A DNA stretch of 64,000 nucleotides. It comes from Mesorhabditis belari (taxonomy: Eukaryota > Nematoda > Chromadorea > Rhabditida > Rhabditidae). Location: NCBI GenBank assembly GCA_958450365.1, contig CAUEEP010000916.1, positions 434,001 through 498,000 on the forward strand. Direction: 5' to 3'. This document shows positions 45,401 through 56,416 of the stretch, piece by piece (the first letter of the stretch is position 1; each line of letters opens with the position of its first letter). The notes below the pieces were generated by a model. The model was not told the DNA's origin. It searched no databases and saw nothing but the letters and a program-made list of their open reading frames with translations. The translations under genes were made by a program, and so were the position numbers.

Positions 45401-48400
45401 TTTTTAGAAAATCAAATTTCATTCTACAAATTTTTAGAATTTAAGACAATTTTCGCAAAAGTCTTCATTTGATAGATTTAAGTTTTCTTAAGCTAACTGG
45501 TAGTCTATGTACTGTCGGTATCACAGTACTACAGCTACAAAAGAACTTTATAACTTAAAAATGAAAGATTTTCAATCGATTCTAAGGGCATTCAAAGCTT
45601 AAAAGTGAAAAAAAAGCGACCTTTAAACATCCTAATCAAAAAGTTGTTTAAAGTTGAAATCTTTTTGATGAAAATTGGCATCTTTGGATAAAAATATTTG
45701 AATTTTTAGAATTTGGTGTTAATTTTTCGAAAGGAAAGCTTCTTTTTTAAAATGCTAACTTTTCCATATTCAGGTTTACATTGTGCGTAAAGCTTGGAAA
45801 CACATCAACACAAAGGGACTCGTCGGAGTGTTTCGGCGATGCTTTCAACGGGTAAAACACCCAAAACATCACATAAAACCTTCTCATCTATTTTTTTAAA
45901 GACACTCTTCAAAGTCTTTAAAGGCTTTAAAGTCTTCAGTCTTTAAAGGCTTTAAAGTCAGGCTTCAAAGTCAGGCTTTAAAGTCTTCAAAGGCTTCAAA
46001 GTCAGGCTTTAAAGTCTTTAAAGGCTTCAAAGTCAGGCTTCAAAGTCTTCAAAGGCTTCAAAGTCAGGCTTCAAAGTCTTTAAAGGCTTCAAAGTCAGGC
46101 TTCAAAGTCTTTAAAGGCTTCAAAGTCAGGCTTCAAAGTCTTTAAAGGCTTCAAAGTCAGGCTTCAAAGTCTTCAAAGTCTTCAAAATCTTTAAAGTCTT
46201 TTCATCATAGATTTCTTCAAAGTTCGTTTAATTCTTAATAAAGAATAGTGTAACAATGCCTTTCAAGAGCTCAAAGAATTCAAAATGACTATTTTTGAAG
46301 GAATTTCATCCGTTTTTCTTCACGTCATTTGGCTTTTTTTTTAGTCGATAACTTATAAATAAATATTCGTTTGAGAATCTCCGATATTCAGGCTGAATCG
46401 TGTTGTACGATTATTGCTCAAACGTTTACTTTATGCGGATCGGCGTCTGGTTCCGGTAGTCAAATCTACACGGGATCTCCCCATCACAGCACTTCGCCCA
46501 TTTCACCGAATTCTCGAAATGAAAATTCGATTGTTCAAGAGATTTCTCCAAAGTTCGTTTCGTTCTTGATAAAGAATAGTGTAAAAGAAATTAGGATTTT
46601 AACCAAAAAAGCTTTTATTTTATTTTCTAAAGCCTAAAAAGTTGTTTGCTAAAATTCAGAAATTCAATCAAATTCAATAAATCAAAAAGAATTGTTTCTT
46701 AAATTGAATTTGAAATTGTAATGCTTGTAAAAGGAAGGCTTTAAGCGTAATGCTTGTAAAAGCTTTAAGTTCTTGATTTTATCGGGAAATTAATTAATTG
46801 ATTGATTATTGATTTCAGTCGTCGAACTTCTGATGCAGGGACGGCGAGTATCGTCTGCGTGCGCACTCTTTCCGAACATTCGATCTTCATGGTTCACCTC
46901 TTTCAAAGAGTTCTTTCAGGCGATCAGGTTTGAAATTCAGCTTAAACTTCTATAAAGTTTTTGATTTTTTTGAAAAGCTTTCAAGAAATATTAGGTTTTT
47001 TCGGATATAAACGAGCGTTTGCACTGCCTAACTAGTGAGGAAGTTAACTGCTTAACTCCTGAGGAAGTTAACTGCTTAACTCGTGAGAAAGTTAGCTGCT
47101 TAACTCGTGGGGAAGTTAACTGCTTAACTCCTGAGGAAGTTAACTGCTTAACTCGTGAGAAAGTTAGCTGCTTAACTCGTGGGGAAGTTAACTGCTTAAC
47201 TCCTGAGGAAGTTAACTGCTTAACTCGTGAGAAAGTTAGCTGCTTAACTCGTGGGGAAGTTAACTGCTTAACTCCTGAGGAAGTTAACTGCTTAACTCCT
47301 GAGGAAGTTAACTGCTTAACTCGTGAGGAAGTTAGCTGCTTAACTCGTGGGGAAGTTAACTGCTTAACTCATGAGGAAGTTAAGCATCCACTTCTCATCT
47401 CCAGTAACGAGAGAATCAAAAAAGCCATGATCTTTAGCGTGGCGGATGAGGATTCCGGCAATAGGGACCCGTGAAGCCTTTTTGGCACTGCTTAACTCAT
47501 GAGGAAGCCATTTCCCGCATCAAATCGTCTTTCCAATGGCGTGGAGATGCTAATCAATAGTAGAATTTGAACATAGAAACTGTTGTGCAAGTTCACGCGT
47601 CGTTTGACATGGATCCAATTCGATTGCAGCCCTCAAAGTATTGTTGTCTACCGCTGGAGGTCGACAACGATATTCTTGACGAGAGTGTTCATCATTCTCG
47701 AGACTTTCATCACCATTCCGAAAGCGTTGGAACCAGACTCGACATCGGCTTTCGGACAATATGATAATGATCATCGGCATCCCACAAGGCTTTGTCCAAA
47801 TCTCGATGGGATTCCGCGACTGTTTTGCCCAGTTTGAAGTCGTAAAGTAGGCACGCTTAGTTTGCGCAAACTTGATATATTTGAACTCAGCCATCTAAAG
47901 CAAGAAAAAAGATCTTAAAAATAAGAAATTATCCGTTTAAAAAGATTCCAAATATGCACAAGATAACGTACTTTTAAATACAGAAAAACAGATTTTAAAA
48001 GTTTTTCTCACAAAAATAAGTTTAGCAACGCTTGTTTACATCCGAACAACCTAATAGAATAGGTGCTAAGCTCAGTTGATATTGAAATCTACCCCTTGGT
48101 TGGCTGAGTTTTGATGGATCAGCAATGAATTAATAATATGACCTAATAATATTCAAAAGGAATTTTTTTGAGACGATCGTCGAGTACCTTCGTCGCATCG
48201 GTGCTCGTCATGTCGCTTTGCAATCAGAAACAGCTTTTGGTAGTCGACAACTTGAAAAGTTTGGCGAGGTTGGCGTTAGTTTGGCGATAATCTAAAATCT
48301 AAAATCGAGATCGAACTCGAAATCGATAATCGATCTCTTTTTCAGATTTTGGTCGATGTTTTTTTGAAACTCGATGGAATCCGAGAAAGCAAAGAGTGCA

Positions 48401-48970
48401 GGTTAAAAGATTCAAATATAAGAAGACCATTCAAGTCCATTTCAGTCGAGCTTGGAGACAATTGATCTCTTCATTCGTCGATTGTCTACGAGATGGATTT
48501 GAGGAAGAAGCCCGGTAAGCTCATCAACTTAAAGGGAGGGGTATTAATCGCGGCCGGGTGACGATAAAAATTTTTTTTACGGCAACCACCTGTTTTTTTA
48601 TTTTAATATCGCTGATTTTATTATAAAAAGAATAAAAATCACCCGGCTAGAGTGATTTGAATTGAATTTTTGGAGACACTGCAAGGCTTGGAGAAAAACA
48701 AGATCGTCACTCATCAGACACCTCAGCACAGTCTAGATCGATTGAGTTTTAATTGCAACCCTAACAAGGCCATGTTTAGTCAAAACCGACGAAAGAACTC
48801 CTTTAACGCCCACTCTCGTTACTTTGATGATATTGAGAGGTAATCTTGAGATATTGAGAGGTAAAAGTAACAGGAAATCTTTTTCCAGACGACACTCAAC
48901 TCCAGCACGACGTGGATCTCTTCGAATCGATGTTCAAGCAGCTACGAGAAAAGTTTCAAACTATATCTAA
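42483..48970 (+). CDS. Globin-domain protein (nematode globin family)
   Basis: Exons: 42483-42603, 44296-44384, 45774-45851, 46392-about 46552, 46819-46927, 48173-48268, 48346-48401, 48446-48514, then a tail ending at 48970. A TTTTTAG site 11 bases before the ATG suggests leader splicing. The N terminus is Ser/Pro-rich (RPSRSLSPSPRGLSP). Helix A reads QVYIVRKAWKHINTKG. The E-F region gives VHLFQRVLSGDQ, and IGARH carries the likely proximal histidine. Later helices give FGEILVDVFLKLDGI and RAWRQLISSFVDCLRDGFEEEA. This is the layout of nematode glb proteins: haem binding, with roles in oxygen or redox sensing. The tail (ARRGSLRIDV) is basic; its junction with exon 8 is unresolved, as is the exon 4 donor. 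Confidence 0.85.
43021..43200 (+). mobile_element. tRNA-derived SINE, copy 1, left part (interrupted)
   Basis: Begins at TTAATCGGAAGGTCGAGG and includes a perfect pol III B box, GGTTCGAACCC. It runs to AAAAAAGCTATTTA, where a family C MITE is inserted. The rest of the SINE resumes at 43768. It lies in globin intron 1. Confidence 0.8.
43201..43767. mobile_element. Foldback MITE, family C, copy 2, inserted in a SINE
   Basis: 567 bp with the same TTGGGTTGTCC...GGACAACCCAA termini as 22705-23277, flanked by TA. The uninterrupted SINE at 50118-50450 shows the empty site (GCTATTTAGTTCCCC). Confidence 0.92.
43768..43925 (+). mobile_element. tRNA-derived SINE, copy 1, right part
   Basis: Continues from the MITE with TAGTTCCCCATTGAGCTTAG to the shared 3' end CCCCAGTCGGTATTTTT. 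Confidence 0.8.
44750..45146. mobile_element. Foldback MITE, family B, copy 2
   Basis: TACCGTAAATACTGTAATTG at the left and its complement TATTACAGTATTTACGGTA at the right, with the same internal palindromes as 16786-17180. In globin intron 2. Confidence 0.88.
45190..45660. repeat. 470-bp inverted repeat
   Basis: 45190-45395 and 45455-45660 are reverse complements (shared text AACAACTTTTTGATTAGGAT and GTACTGTGATACCGACAGTA). Part of one arm recurs at 44540-44580, next to a short (ACAGTACT)n tract. In globin intron 2. Confidence 0.85.
45898..46195. repeat. 31-bp minisatellite (GGCTTCAAAGTCAGGCTTCA core)
   Basis: Eight to nine units built from AAAGTCTT(T/C)AAAGGCTTC and AAAGTCAGGCTTC sub-units. 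In globin intron 3. Confidence 0.88.
47030..47395. repeat. 24-bp minisatellite inside mariner
   Basis: About 15 copies of AACTGCTTAACTCCTGAGGA-AGTT, with CCTGAGG / CGTGAGA / CGTGGGG variants in a recurring order. The last copy (ACTGCTTAACTCATGAGGAA) equals transposase codons at 47487-47507. Confidence 0.93.
47375..47894 (-). pseudogene. Mariner transposase pseudogene
   Basis: From 47894 the reading gives a start (MAEFKYIKFAQ), the DNA-binding segment VWFQRFRNGDESLENDEHS, then RAAIELDPCQTTRELAQQF and, past a frame break, HLHAIGKTI, an in-frame stop, WLPHELS and LVTGDEKWMLNF. These are hallmark mariner blocks (W.PHEL and the first catalytic Asp in TGDEKW). The second and third catalytic acids are not found. 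Stop codons and the array make it inactive. Confidence 0.85.
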
Positions 48971-49144
48971 CTTCTAGCCTTATCAAAAAAAGCTCATTAT
49001 TCCAATTTATTTCCTCTTTGATTCATGCATATCTTTTGATTTTTTTTTCTTTATTATTCTTTATTATTTTTTATTATTTCTTTATTATTCCCTTCATTAT
49101 TTCTTTACATTTAACAATCCTCGGATGATCGTTTAGAAATTTAA

Positions 49145-49348
49145 GAGAGCCGAATTCAATGAGACCAGAAAAACACCTTGATCCCGTTGTCGGTAATAGG
49201 TAACATTGAAATAGAAACGTTTAACATTTTAAAACATTTTACAACCCGAGGATGATCGTTTAGAAATTTAAAAAATGACTCAATCCCAAAAATTTGAAAA
49301 GATTATACGTTTAAATAATAGATAAAATCGTCTTTCAAATGATATAAG
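49145..49348. repeat. 200-bp dispersed repeat carrying a terminal-exon fragment
   Basis: Nearly identical to 60722-60925 (same orientation). Its left part, on the minus strand, is an acceptor-less copy of the YYRQ exon of the FUBP-like fragment (TATTACCGACAACGGGATCA); the remainder equals the intron upstream of that exon (compare 49779-49905). Confidence 0.75.
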
Positions 49349-49528
49349 TAAATGGTTTTCTACAAGAAAAGTAAAATCTGTGAATGCGTCAAAAAATAAG
49401 AGAAATGGAAACAGCAAATTGGCTTTCGAGATCTAACCTATCGACAAAAAAGAGGAAATAATTTAGAGCTGATACCGAAAGATGGTAAATGTGTTAAAAA
49501 TAGAAAATGCCTTTGATAGTTGAGAAGT

Positions 49529-49745
49529 TTATTGCTGACCAGCACCGGCGCCTGCACCACCGCCGCCAGCACCTTGACCCTGCTGTCGGTAATAGCTAAA
49601 ATTGAAATTGAAACGCTTCTTCAACGAAAACCCTACTTAGCCCATTGCTGCTGATATTGTGGATTGTTGTAATATTGCTGGTAGTACTGTTGATAGTTGT
49701 AGTTCGAGTTTGCACCAGCACCAGCGCCAGCACCGTCAAGGTGGG
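49529..49745 (-). pseudogene. C-terminal exons resembling a FUBP/KH-type protein tail
   Basis: Two minus-strand exons join at a GTAGGG..TTTTAG intron (49595-49636). They read NYNYQQYYQQYY, then QQQWANYYRQQGQ, a Gly/Ala-rich run (GGGGAGAGAG) and QQ-stop at 49529-49531. The W-A-x-YYRQQ motif with Tyr/Gln-rich flanks is typical of the C-terminal tails of far-upstream-element-binding proteins. No KH domains are found within the next kilobases upstream, and a duplicate of the last exon start lies at 49752-49779. This is probably an orphaned 3' end. Confidence 0.5.
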
Positions 49746-50117
49746 ATGAACACTTTGACCCTGCTGTCGGTAATAGCTAAAATAGCTAATTGAAATAGAA
49801 ACGTTTAACATTTTAAAAACATTTAACAATCCGAAGATGATCGTAATGATTCAATCTCAAAAATTTGAAAAGATTATACGTTTAAACAATAGATAAAATC
49901 GAAATTCGTGTTTTTTTTTCCGAAAATTCGTTAAATGGTCAAAAAATAAAAACGATTTGACAAATTAAGCTGAAATTTTGGCTTAAATCTGGGCTTAATC
50001 TGGCTTTTGGCTTAAATCGTGACTTTTTGTGCTCTATCTTTTGTCTTATGACCCAAAAAATAAGTTTCTTTGGCCAAAAGAGCCAAAAGCCGCTGACTGG
50101 TTAAGTGTCTTTTATCT

Positions 50118-50450
50118 TAATCGGAAGGTCGAGGGTTCGAACCCCACATGCGACATGGTCACCCCCTTCGGATTTCCTTTCCCTTCGGGTTGAGAGGTTT
50201 TCTGGAGGGCAGTCTGGCGGTTGTGGCCCCAGTTCTTTAAAGTGACAAGCCACTCCTTCATCGTCATCTTCCCTTCACCACCAAAAAAGCTATTTAGTTC
50301 CCCATTGAGCTTAGGGTTAGGGAGCCGTCTGTCATGACGTGGGTTAAGTTAAGATATAGCCTAGTATTGTGTGTGTCGTTGTATTGTGATTGACATATTT
50401 CGTGTATGCGATAAATTCACCACTGGTAGCCCCAGTCGGTATTTTTTTTT
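50118..50450 (+). mobile_element. tRNA-derived SINE, copy 2 (uninterrupted)
   Basis: B box GGTTCGAACCC near the 5' end; 333 bp ending GGTATTTTTTTTT. Differs from the split copy at 43021-43925 by only a few bases (for example GGCGG/GGTGG). Confidence 0.82.
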
Positions 50451-50838
50451 AAAAAAACCACTCAAATTGTATCATTAGACCATTTCTGCTTTTGATCCCT
50501 CAATTTCGTGCTCTCTGAAAAACCACAAAACGCAAGCATTTCCCAAATGTGTTAAAAGCTACAATAGAGCAATAGAGCTTTAAAAGAACAATAGAGCTTT
50601 TAAAGCATTACACTGCTCCAACTAATTATAGAGCCATTTACGTATTTTAAAAACTCACAAAGGAATGCCAACAACCCGAAGTACAGAATCGCTTTGTGAT
50701 CTTATAGAATCGGCCATGCTGATTCTGAATCTGTAAAAATTAGCTGCAAACACCTACGCAAGCGCGAGAAATCTGGCATCGAAAATTCGACCAAATTTCG
50801 GACTCTTTATGTGGCCGCCACAAGGAGACTCTCAAGCG

Positions 50839-50920
50839 GCTTCAATGGTCTAGTGGATAGTGTGCTAGCCTGTAGGAACTATTGGCTTCGGTTCGAGTCC
50901 GACAGCAGGAAATTTTTTTT
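50839..50920 (+). tRNA. tRNA-like sequence (degenerate tRNA or SINE head)
   Basis: An A box (TGGTCTAGTGG, 50846-50856) and a perfect B box (GGTTCGAGTCC, 50890-50900) stand at tRNA spacing, followed by T9 at 50913-50921, a pol III terminator. The acceptor stem does not pair, and the anticodon arm is oversized, so a working tRNA is unlikely. No anticodon is assigned. Confidence 0.45.
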
Positions 50921-51123
50921 TGCATTTTTGAAAAATCATTTCATGATTCAAAAAGTTTATCCATATTTGCAAATCACTTTCAATTTGCATCCGTTCATTC
51001 ACTTGGGGAAAGCGGCGACCAGCTCAGCCTCACATCTCGCGAATTCAGGCATCTAAAATCAAAGAGTTCTCTTTTTTTCTGTGAGCTTTTTCTTCTTTTA
51101 TACAACATAAAGACTAAACATTT

Positions 51124-54100
51124 CTATCCGTTCTGATCCACCTTTGACCAAAAATTAAGCAGCTTGCCGGTCATCTGCTCGATATTAGCCACCTTGCACA
51201 CTTTCCCGTACTCAATCGATCGACATTTCGTGTTTTTGACAACTTCCCTGAGACTTTGTCTTTATCTTTTGAAAGTTTCAAATAAACAGACTGGCAGGGG
51301 ACTTTCTCGTCGTTCATCTCCACTTTTCCGCACGCCTTCTCCACTTGAGCGTCGATGGCGTCGTTTTTGCATTTAAAAATCGGCTCCACTAAAGGGTTTG
51401 AATTATTTCAAAAGATCGAAATGCATTTTTTCGGATTTTCTAAAAAAATGAGGGACTTTTGTGCTAAAAACTCTTCAATTTACAATTAACAAAACCTAAA
51501 TACATACCGTAAATACTGTAATAGTACCCCACCCCCATAATGACGGTGCGGAGCGTTGCGTAGTCTAGCTTTGGACGAGTTTTTCTCGACACTGGTTTAA
51601 GCTAGCTTTGAACGAGTTTTTCTCGACCCTGGTTTATGCTACAATGCGCGCTTAGGTATCAAAAAATAGGCCTGAATTTCAGCTATTTTTTTGATACCTA
51701 AGCGCGCATTGTAGCTTAAACCAGTGTCGAGAAAAACTCGTTCAAAGCTAGACTACGCAACACTCCGCGCCGTCATTATCTTTGGTATCAAAAAATAGCC
51801 CTGAATTTCAGCTATTTTTTGCTACCAAAGACGCATTTTTTGAAAGTACGAGCGATTTGAAAAAAATGAAATACTGAAAAACTTTTGCGACTACGCGACT
51901 GTACGAGGGCGGTGGGGTCCAATTACAGTATTTACGGTAACTATACACGTCACTAAACAAACCTACCGCATTTCCTGTTATTGAACCCCATCCCTCTAAT
52001 AGAAATCCGACTCTAATAGAGTTCCACCGTGGAGGGGGTATGAAAAAATAGAGCCTCATCCTTCTAATTGAGCTCCACCTCCCTAATTGAGCTCCACTTC
52101 CCTAGCATAACATAGCTAACAACACTGGTTTGGCTAACAACATGTTAGCCAACAGTGAAAGAAATTTGGAAAGAGTTGGTTTCAAAGGGGTCTAATTCCC
52201 GTCTAATTAGACTAATTCCCGTCATGCACCTATTGACGTATAGTGCAAAAATTCCCTGACCTACATATTGTACTATAGGCAATCAATGTTTCTAGGTGTA
52301 ATTTCATTACTTACTGTTCCTTACTTACAGTATTTATGGTAAATGAAACCTAATAAGTTTCAAATTTCTTGTAGAGGTCCTTGATCGAACTCTCGATCCT
52401 CACACACGTCAGTTAAAGGTTTTAAATTCTATAACGTGCCCTTGGGAACGTACGTAACCGTTGACTAAGTAACTTTTGCACAAGTAAAAGGCTATAAAAG
52501 GTTTCCTATCTTATTCCGTGCGGTCTTTTTCTTTCATTTGAGTCTTCTCGATTCATTTTTGCTCTTGATCAAGTGATTTTTCTTTCGCATTCACTTTGCA
52601 AGTGATTCGTGTTCTCATTTATTAAGTGATTGTTTTCATTCATTTCTCAGTGAGTGTTTTATTTCTTGATTGTTGTACGTGGTGTTGTTAACGTGGAACG
52701 TAGTGTTTTGCGTGGTGATTCAGGTGTTAAATAAAGTCTTGTTTCTTTGAAGGAGCAGACATAAACCACATTGAGACTCCCTAGAAGATAAAGCACGTTA
52801 TACTATAACCTCATTAGTTCAATACGCAGGCCGGGAAACATACGGTTGAACCCATTCTACATTGAACCACGTGAACTAAATTGAGGTGTTCGTGCAAGTG
52901 GTAGTCAAAATGGTGGTACGGTAACACAGCCAAAATGGCATTACCAAAGCGGTAAACAAGTTGAAAAATTAGAAGGGAAATGAGGCAAGTGTTTGAAAAA
53001 TTGGAAGGCGTGAAGACCTCGTTGAATTGCAGAAAGCAATTGACTTGGCACAGAAACAGTTCAAGCTTGTGAGAGAATCACAAGAATCGTTGAGAGCAAG
53101 ATATATGAGGTGGAAGGGATCCTGAAGCCGAAGAAGAAGCTGATTGGGATACTTATACGTTGGCTAAGGAGGATGAGATGGAGCCATTAAAAGATTTGTT
53201 ACAAAAAACAAACCAGACGTCACAACGGAAGCTGCATGCAGAAGAAGCAGAAGTTCTCGCAAAAGCAAGCGGACGTTACACGGGTTTATGAAGGCCGGCA
53301 AGATGACAACGTTAATGCTCATGATGAGTTACACGTTTCCTTGCCCACCAACAAATTACAAGAGATTCCTGAATTTGACGGGGGGGGGAAAATTGGGAAA
53401 AGTATTGGAGCTATTTTGATAAATACGTGCACAGCAAGAGAGGAGACGATCTTGCAAAGTTAAACATTCTTGTCAAAACGGCAAGGGTGAGGCGGCAAAA
53501 ATCATAAATATGATTCCAAATGACGTGGATTTTTACCCAAATAAATTCAGGAATTGAAATCGATTACGGAAATACGTATTGTGAAGGCTGCTTGGTTGCA
53601 GAAGTTTGAGAAGATCCAAAGTGCAAATTCTCACGTAATGAGCTAAAAAACACGTTTTATGAAATTAAACAATTTCAAAAGCGAGAAGGATTAGGTGAAT
53701 CCATGAATAATTCCACACACGTAAATTGATCAAGTCACGTTTCCATATCAAATCTTAGCAGAAATAAGTGCAAAGAGATGGAGCGCCGCACGAGTGGTCA
53801 ACAGATCTACTCATGGAACAGATTGAAAAGGCAATTTTGCAAAGCAAAATGTAGACCGTTTCAAACAATATGAAATCAAAGTTAACGTGGAAACGAAAAG
53901 ACAAGTGGAGCAAAAAGGTTTAGAGAAAAAGATGATCTTTTGTGGTGGTGATCATGAAAACGTACGTTGCCGCAACAGCTTGTCAAAGCAACAAATTGTG
54001 GAAGTTTTAAAAATCAACCGGCTTTGCTGGATATGTTATGGAAATCATAGCTCCAAATTTTGTACGTTGCCCAAGTGTGCCAACTGTTATGGTTTGCACA

Positions 54101-56227
54101 ATGTACGAGTCTGCAATGAAAAGGCAGATAGAAATGTCAGTTATGTGCAAGAAAAAAGCGCACAAGTGGACCAGAAATGTATCATAAAAGCTATAATAAT
54201 CAACGGTCGTATGAACCAAAGATTAAAGCAGAGGTGAATCACTTACAAGTGTCCCCAAAAGCGTCAAATCAGAGAACGATACGTATTTTGAAACGCCAGA
54301 GCCTGCAAAATTTTTCGTGGCCCCACGGAAGAACAACAACATGTATCAATCACGGAGGAAATGGATGGATCAACAAATGGATGGAACGAGCAAATGGCAA
54401 AGGATGGGTGCAACGAACAGATGGTGTGCCAAGGATCCGGATACTTCCAGCAATGATGTCGTGGTATTAAATTCTTTATCTAACCAATCAACTCTGTAGC
54501 AGTGTAAATCTAACATCTTCTTTAAGGGCAAAGGCCATAAATCCAAAAACTCTACAATCGGCAAAGGCCACCATACTTTTTGACACGGGTGCATCAAAAT
54601 CATTTATTTCGAAAAATCTCGTAACACAAATCGAATCACAAAACGTGGTGCAAAAGATGCACGAGATCATGAGAGCCGAGACGAGAGAAATATAGCCACT
54701 CTCAAAACGATATTGATTTACGCATTGAGGGAATAGAAAAGTTGGCGAGATCACAACATGAAGATGTGATACGTGAATTACGTAGAGAAGTAAATAAAAG
54801 GAAGCTGCAAGAAGACGTGGATGAAATGGAAGAAGATCCGGTAAAGCGGAAGATCTTAAAAGTTCATCCACAAACGTGTCCATTTTGCAATCACGATTGC
54901 AAAGACGTAATTAAGTGCGCGCTTAAGGTGCCGATCAATCAAAGACTCGAAATTGCCCGAGCGAAAAATATAGTCAAGATCTGATGTGCTACAAGAGCCA
55001 CAAGGGACCGGCAACAAGCGAATATGACCATCTCAGCCGCTGCCGAGGAAATCATCACATCGTCTTCTGCCGATTATAAAAGAATCAACATCGCCACAGC
55101 TTCGATCTACCGGATTACGTATTCATTTCTTTCAATCAATTAGTCAAGGATTGATGAATTTTGATATCTTTACTTAAATTCTTTTGGACACCTAAAATCT
55201 ACACTAACCTTAGAAATCTCTTTCAGCCTTAGTGGGAAGTACGCTAAAAAAACAGCGTATTACATTCTTTCATGGTGGGAGTGATCGAACTCTCGATCCT
55301 CACACACGTCAGTTAAAGGTTTTAAATTCTATAACGTGCCCTTGGGAACGTACGTAACCGTTGACTAAGTAACTTTTGCACAAGTAAAAGGCTATAAAAG
55401 GTTTCCTATCTTATTCCGTGCGGTCTTTTTCTTTCATTTGAGTCTTCTCGATTCATTTTTGCTCTTGATCAAGTGATTTTTCTTTCGCATTCACTTTGCA
55501 AGTGATTCGTGTTCTCATTTATTAAGTGATTGTTTTCATTCATTTCTCAGTGAGTGTTTTATTTCTTGATTGTTGTACGTGGTGTTGTTAACGTGGAACG
55601 TAGTGTTTTGCGTGGTGATTCAGGTGTTAAATAAAGTCTTGTTTCTTTGAAGGAGCAGACATAAACCACATTGAGACTCCCTAGAAGATAAAGCACGTTA
55701 CACTATAACCTCATTTAGTTCATATAGTCCTAGCCAAGAGAGGTTCAAATCACTTTGTATAGAAAAATTTTGATTAGTTGATCCTAGTTGGACATCAGAA
55801 ATAAATCTGGCTTTCATAAAACTCACGATCCTTCATTGCATTCATAAACTCCACTTTGCAAAGGATATCGGAGATGAAAGAGGCCTTCGGGAGATTGGAG
55901 TCCGTCGAAGTGCCGGCCTTTTCCACCGCTTTGGTTAGTTTAAAATTCAAGATAGTTTTACTAGTTAGGCAAAAAACACTCACTCGCAGAATGCCTTTGG
56001 GAGCGTCCCGTCCTGGATGCCGCCAGCCGCCAATGCGTCGGCACCTGACACAGAGCTTTTTAAGTCCCAACGATTCTATAGCAAGCTCTTAGTTCGGGCT
56101 GCTGATCTGTGATAAAAGAGTCAAAGCTTTGATCAGTACCAGTAAAGTAACTAGTATTATTCGCAAAATGATTTAGAGTACCTCTTTGATACAAAACGCT
56201 TAATAAAATGAGTGCTGGGAACAGCAT
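51124..56227 (-). CDS. Small Cys-containing secreted protein, split by an LTR element (model partial)
   Basis: Exon 1 at 56227 starts MLFPALILLSVLYQR, a signal peptide, with a GTACTC donor. An exon near 55990-56070 carries a GADALAAGGIQDGTLPKAFC-type reading; its frame into the next exon is unsettled. An exon at about 55815-55920 gives VEKAGTSTDSNLPKASFISD and CKVEFMNAMKD, ending in phase 1. A large intron follows. The exon at 51395 starts in matching phase: EPIFKCKNDAIDAQVEKACG, then across a 48-bp intron EVVKNTKCRSIEYGKVCK and SKVDQNG-stop at 51124-51126. Even Cys spacing suggests disulphides. The family is not recognised. The large intron holds a family B MITE and the BEL/Pao element. Confidence 0.5.
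51505..51939. mobile_element. Foldback MITE, family B, copy 3
   Basis: TACCGTAAATACTGTAATAG at the left and the complement at the right (ATTACAGTATTTACGGTA). One internal block (AGCTTTGRACGAGTTTTTCT) is duplicated at its left side. Confidence 0.9.
52382..52813 (+). repeat. 5' LTR
   Basis: Contains TATAAAA (52491-52497) and AATAAA (52729-52734). Only one base differs from the 3' LTR (GTTATACT versus GTTACACT near the end). Confidence 0.92.
53160..54990 (+). pseudogene. BEL/Pao gag and protease remnants
   Basis: Pieces in order: LPTNKLQEIPEFDG (start of the gag core), then in a shifted frame a W/F-rich helix region with KLNILVKTA; at 53930-54110 a Cys/His cluster of Pao gag type (FCGGDHENVRC, CWICYGNHSSKFC, CANCYGLHNVRVC); at 54570-54660 an aspartic protease motif, ILFDTGASKSFISKN; and at 54870-55070 a second Cys/His cluster (CPFCNHDCKDVIKCALKVP, and in the next frame SRCRGNHHIVFC). 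Several frameshifts separate these, so no intact protein is made. Confidence 0.8.
55282..55713 (+). repeat. 3' LTR
   Basis: Same 432 bp as the 5' LTR with one substitution; TATAAAA at 55391-55397, AATAAA at 55629-55634. A short purine run (GGTGGGAG) precedes it as polypurine tract. Confidence 0.92.
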
Positions 56228-56416
56228 TTTTGAGATTTCAGTTGAATAAAGTTTAGAAATGATAGGAAACCTTTTAATCGGTGCAGTAAATGACAATTTC
56301 CAGTGTTTTCTTCATTTTTCGATTTCCCTTTTCGAAATGTTCCAGCTTTTTGAACAAACGTGAGATCGAAAAGATCATTTATCGAATTTTCGTTTCGTTG
56401 AAAGAGTTATCAAAAT

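Larger units (their letters stand above)
46991..48054 (-). mobile_element. Degenerate mariner element with internal minisatellite
   Basis: Termini TTAGGTTTTTTCGGATATAA (left) and the complement of TTAGGTTGTTCGGATGTAAA (right) are inverted repeats, and TA flanks both ends. The interior on the minus strand is a decayed mariner transposase; between its catalytic start and the left terminus sits a 24-bp array. Located in globin intron 5. Confidence 0.87.
52382..55713 (+). mobile_element. BEL/Pao-type LTR retrotransposon, internally deleted
   Basis: Two 432-bp LTRs (52382-52813 and 55282-55713), both TGATCG...CCTCA, flank 2.47 kb. The interior shows gag-like and protease-like pieces in several frames with no reverse transcriptase, RNase H or integrase. 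A GTCCT 5-mer lies before the left LTR and again 13 bases after the right one, so a target duplication is not firmly placed. Confidence 0.88.

Noticed and set aside
47019..47474. 151-codon open frame with VNCLTPEE-type repeats on the plus strand
   Set aside because: The 24-bp array within the mariner element, on the opposite strand from the transposase; 24 is divisible by three, so the frame stays open by chance.
50839..50920. Functional tRNA gene
   Set aside because: A and B boxes are good, but acceptor stem arms do not pair and the anticodon arm is abnormal; kept only as tRNA-like.
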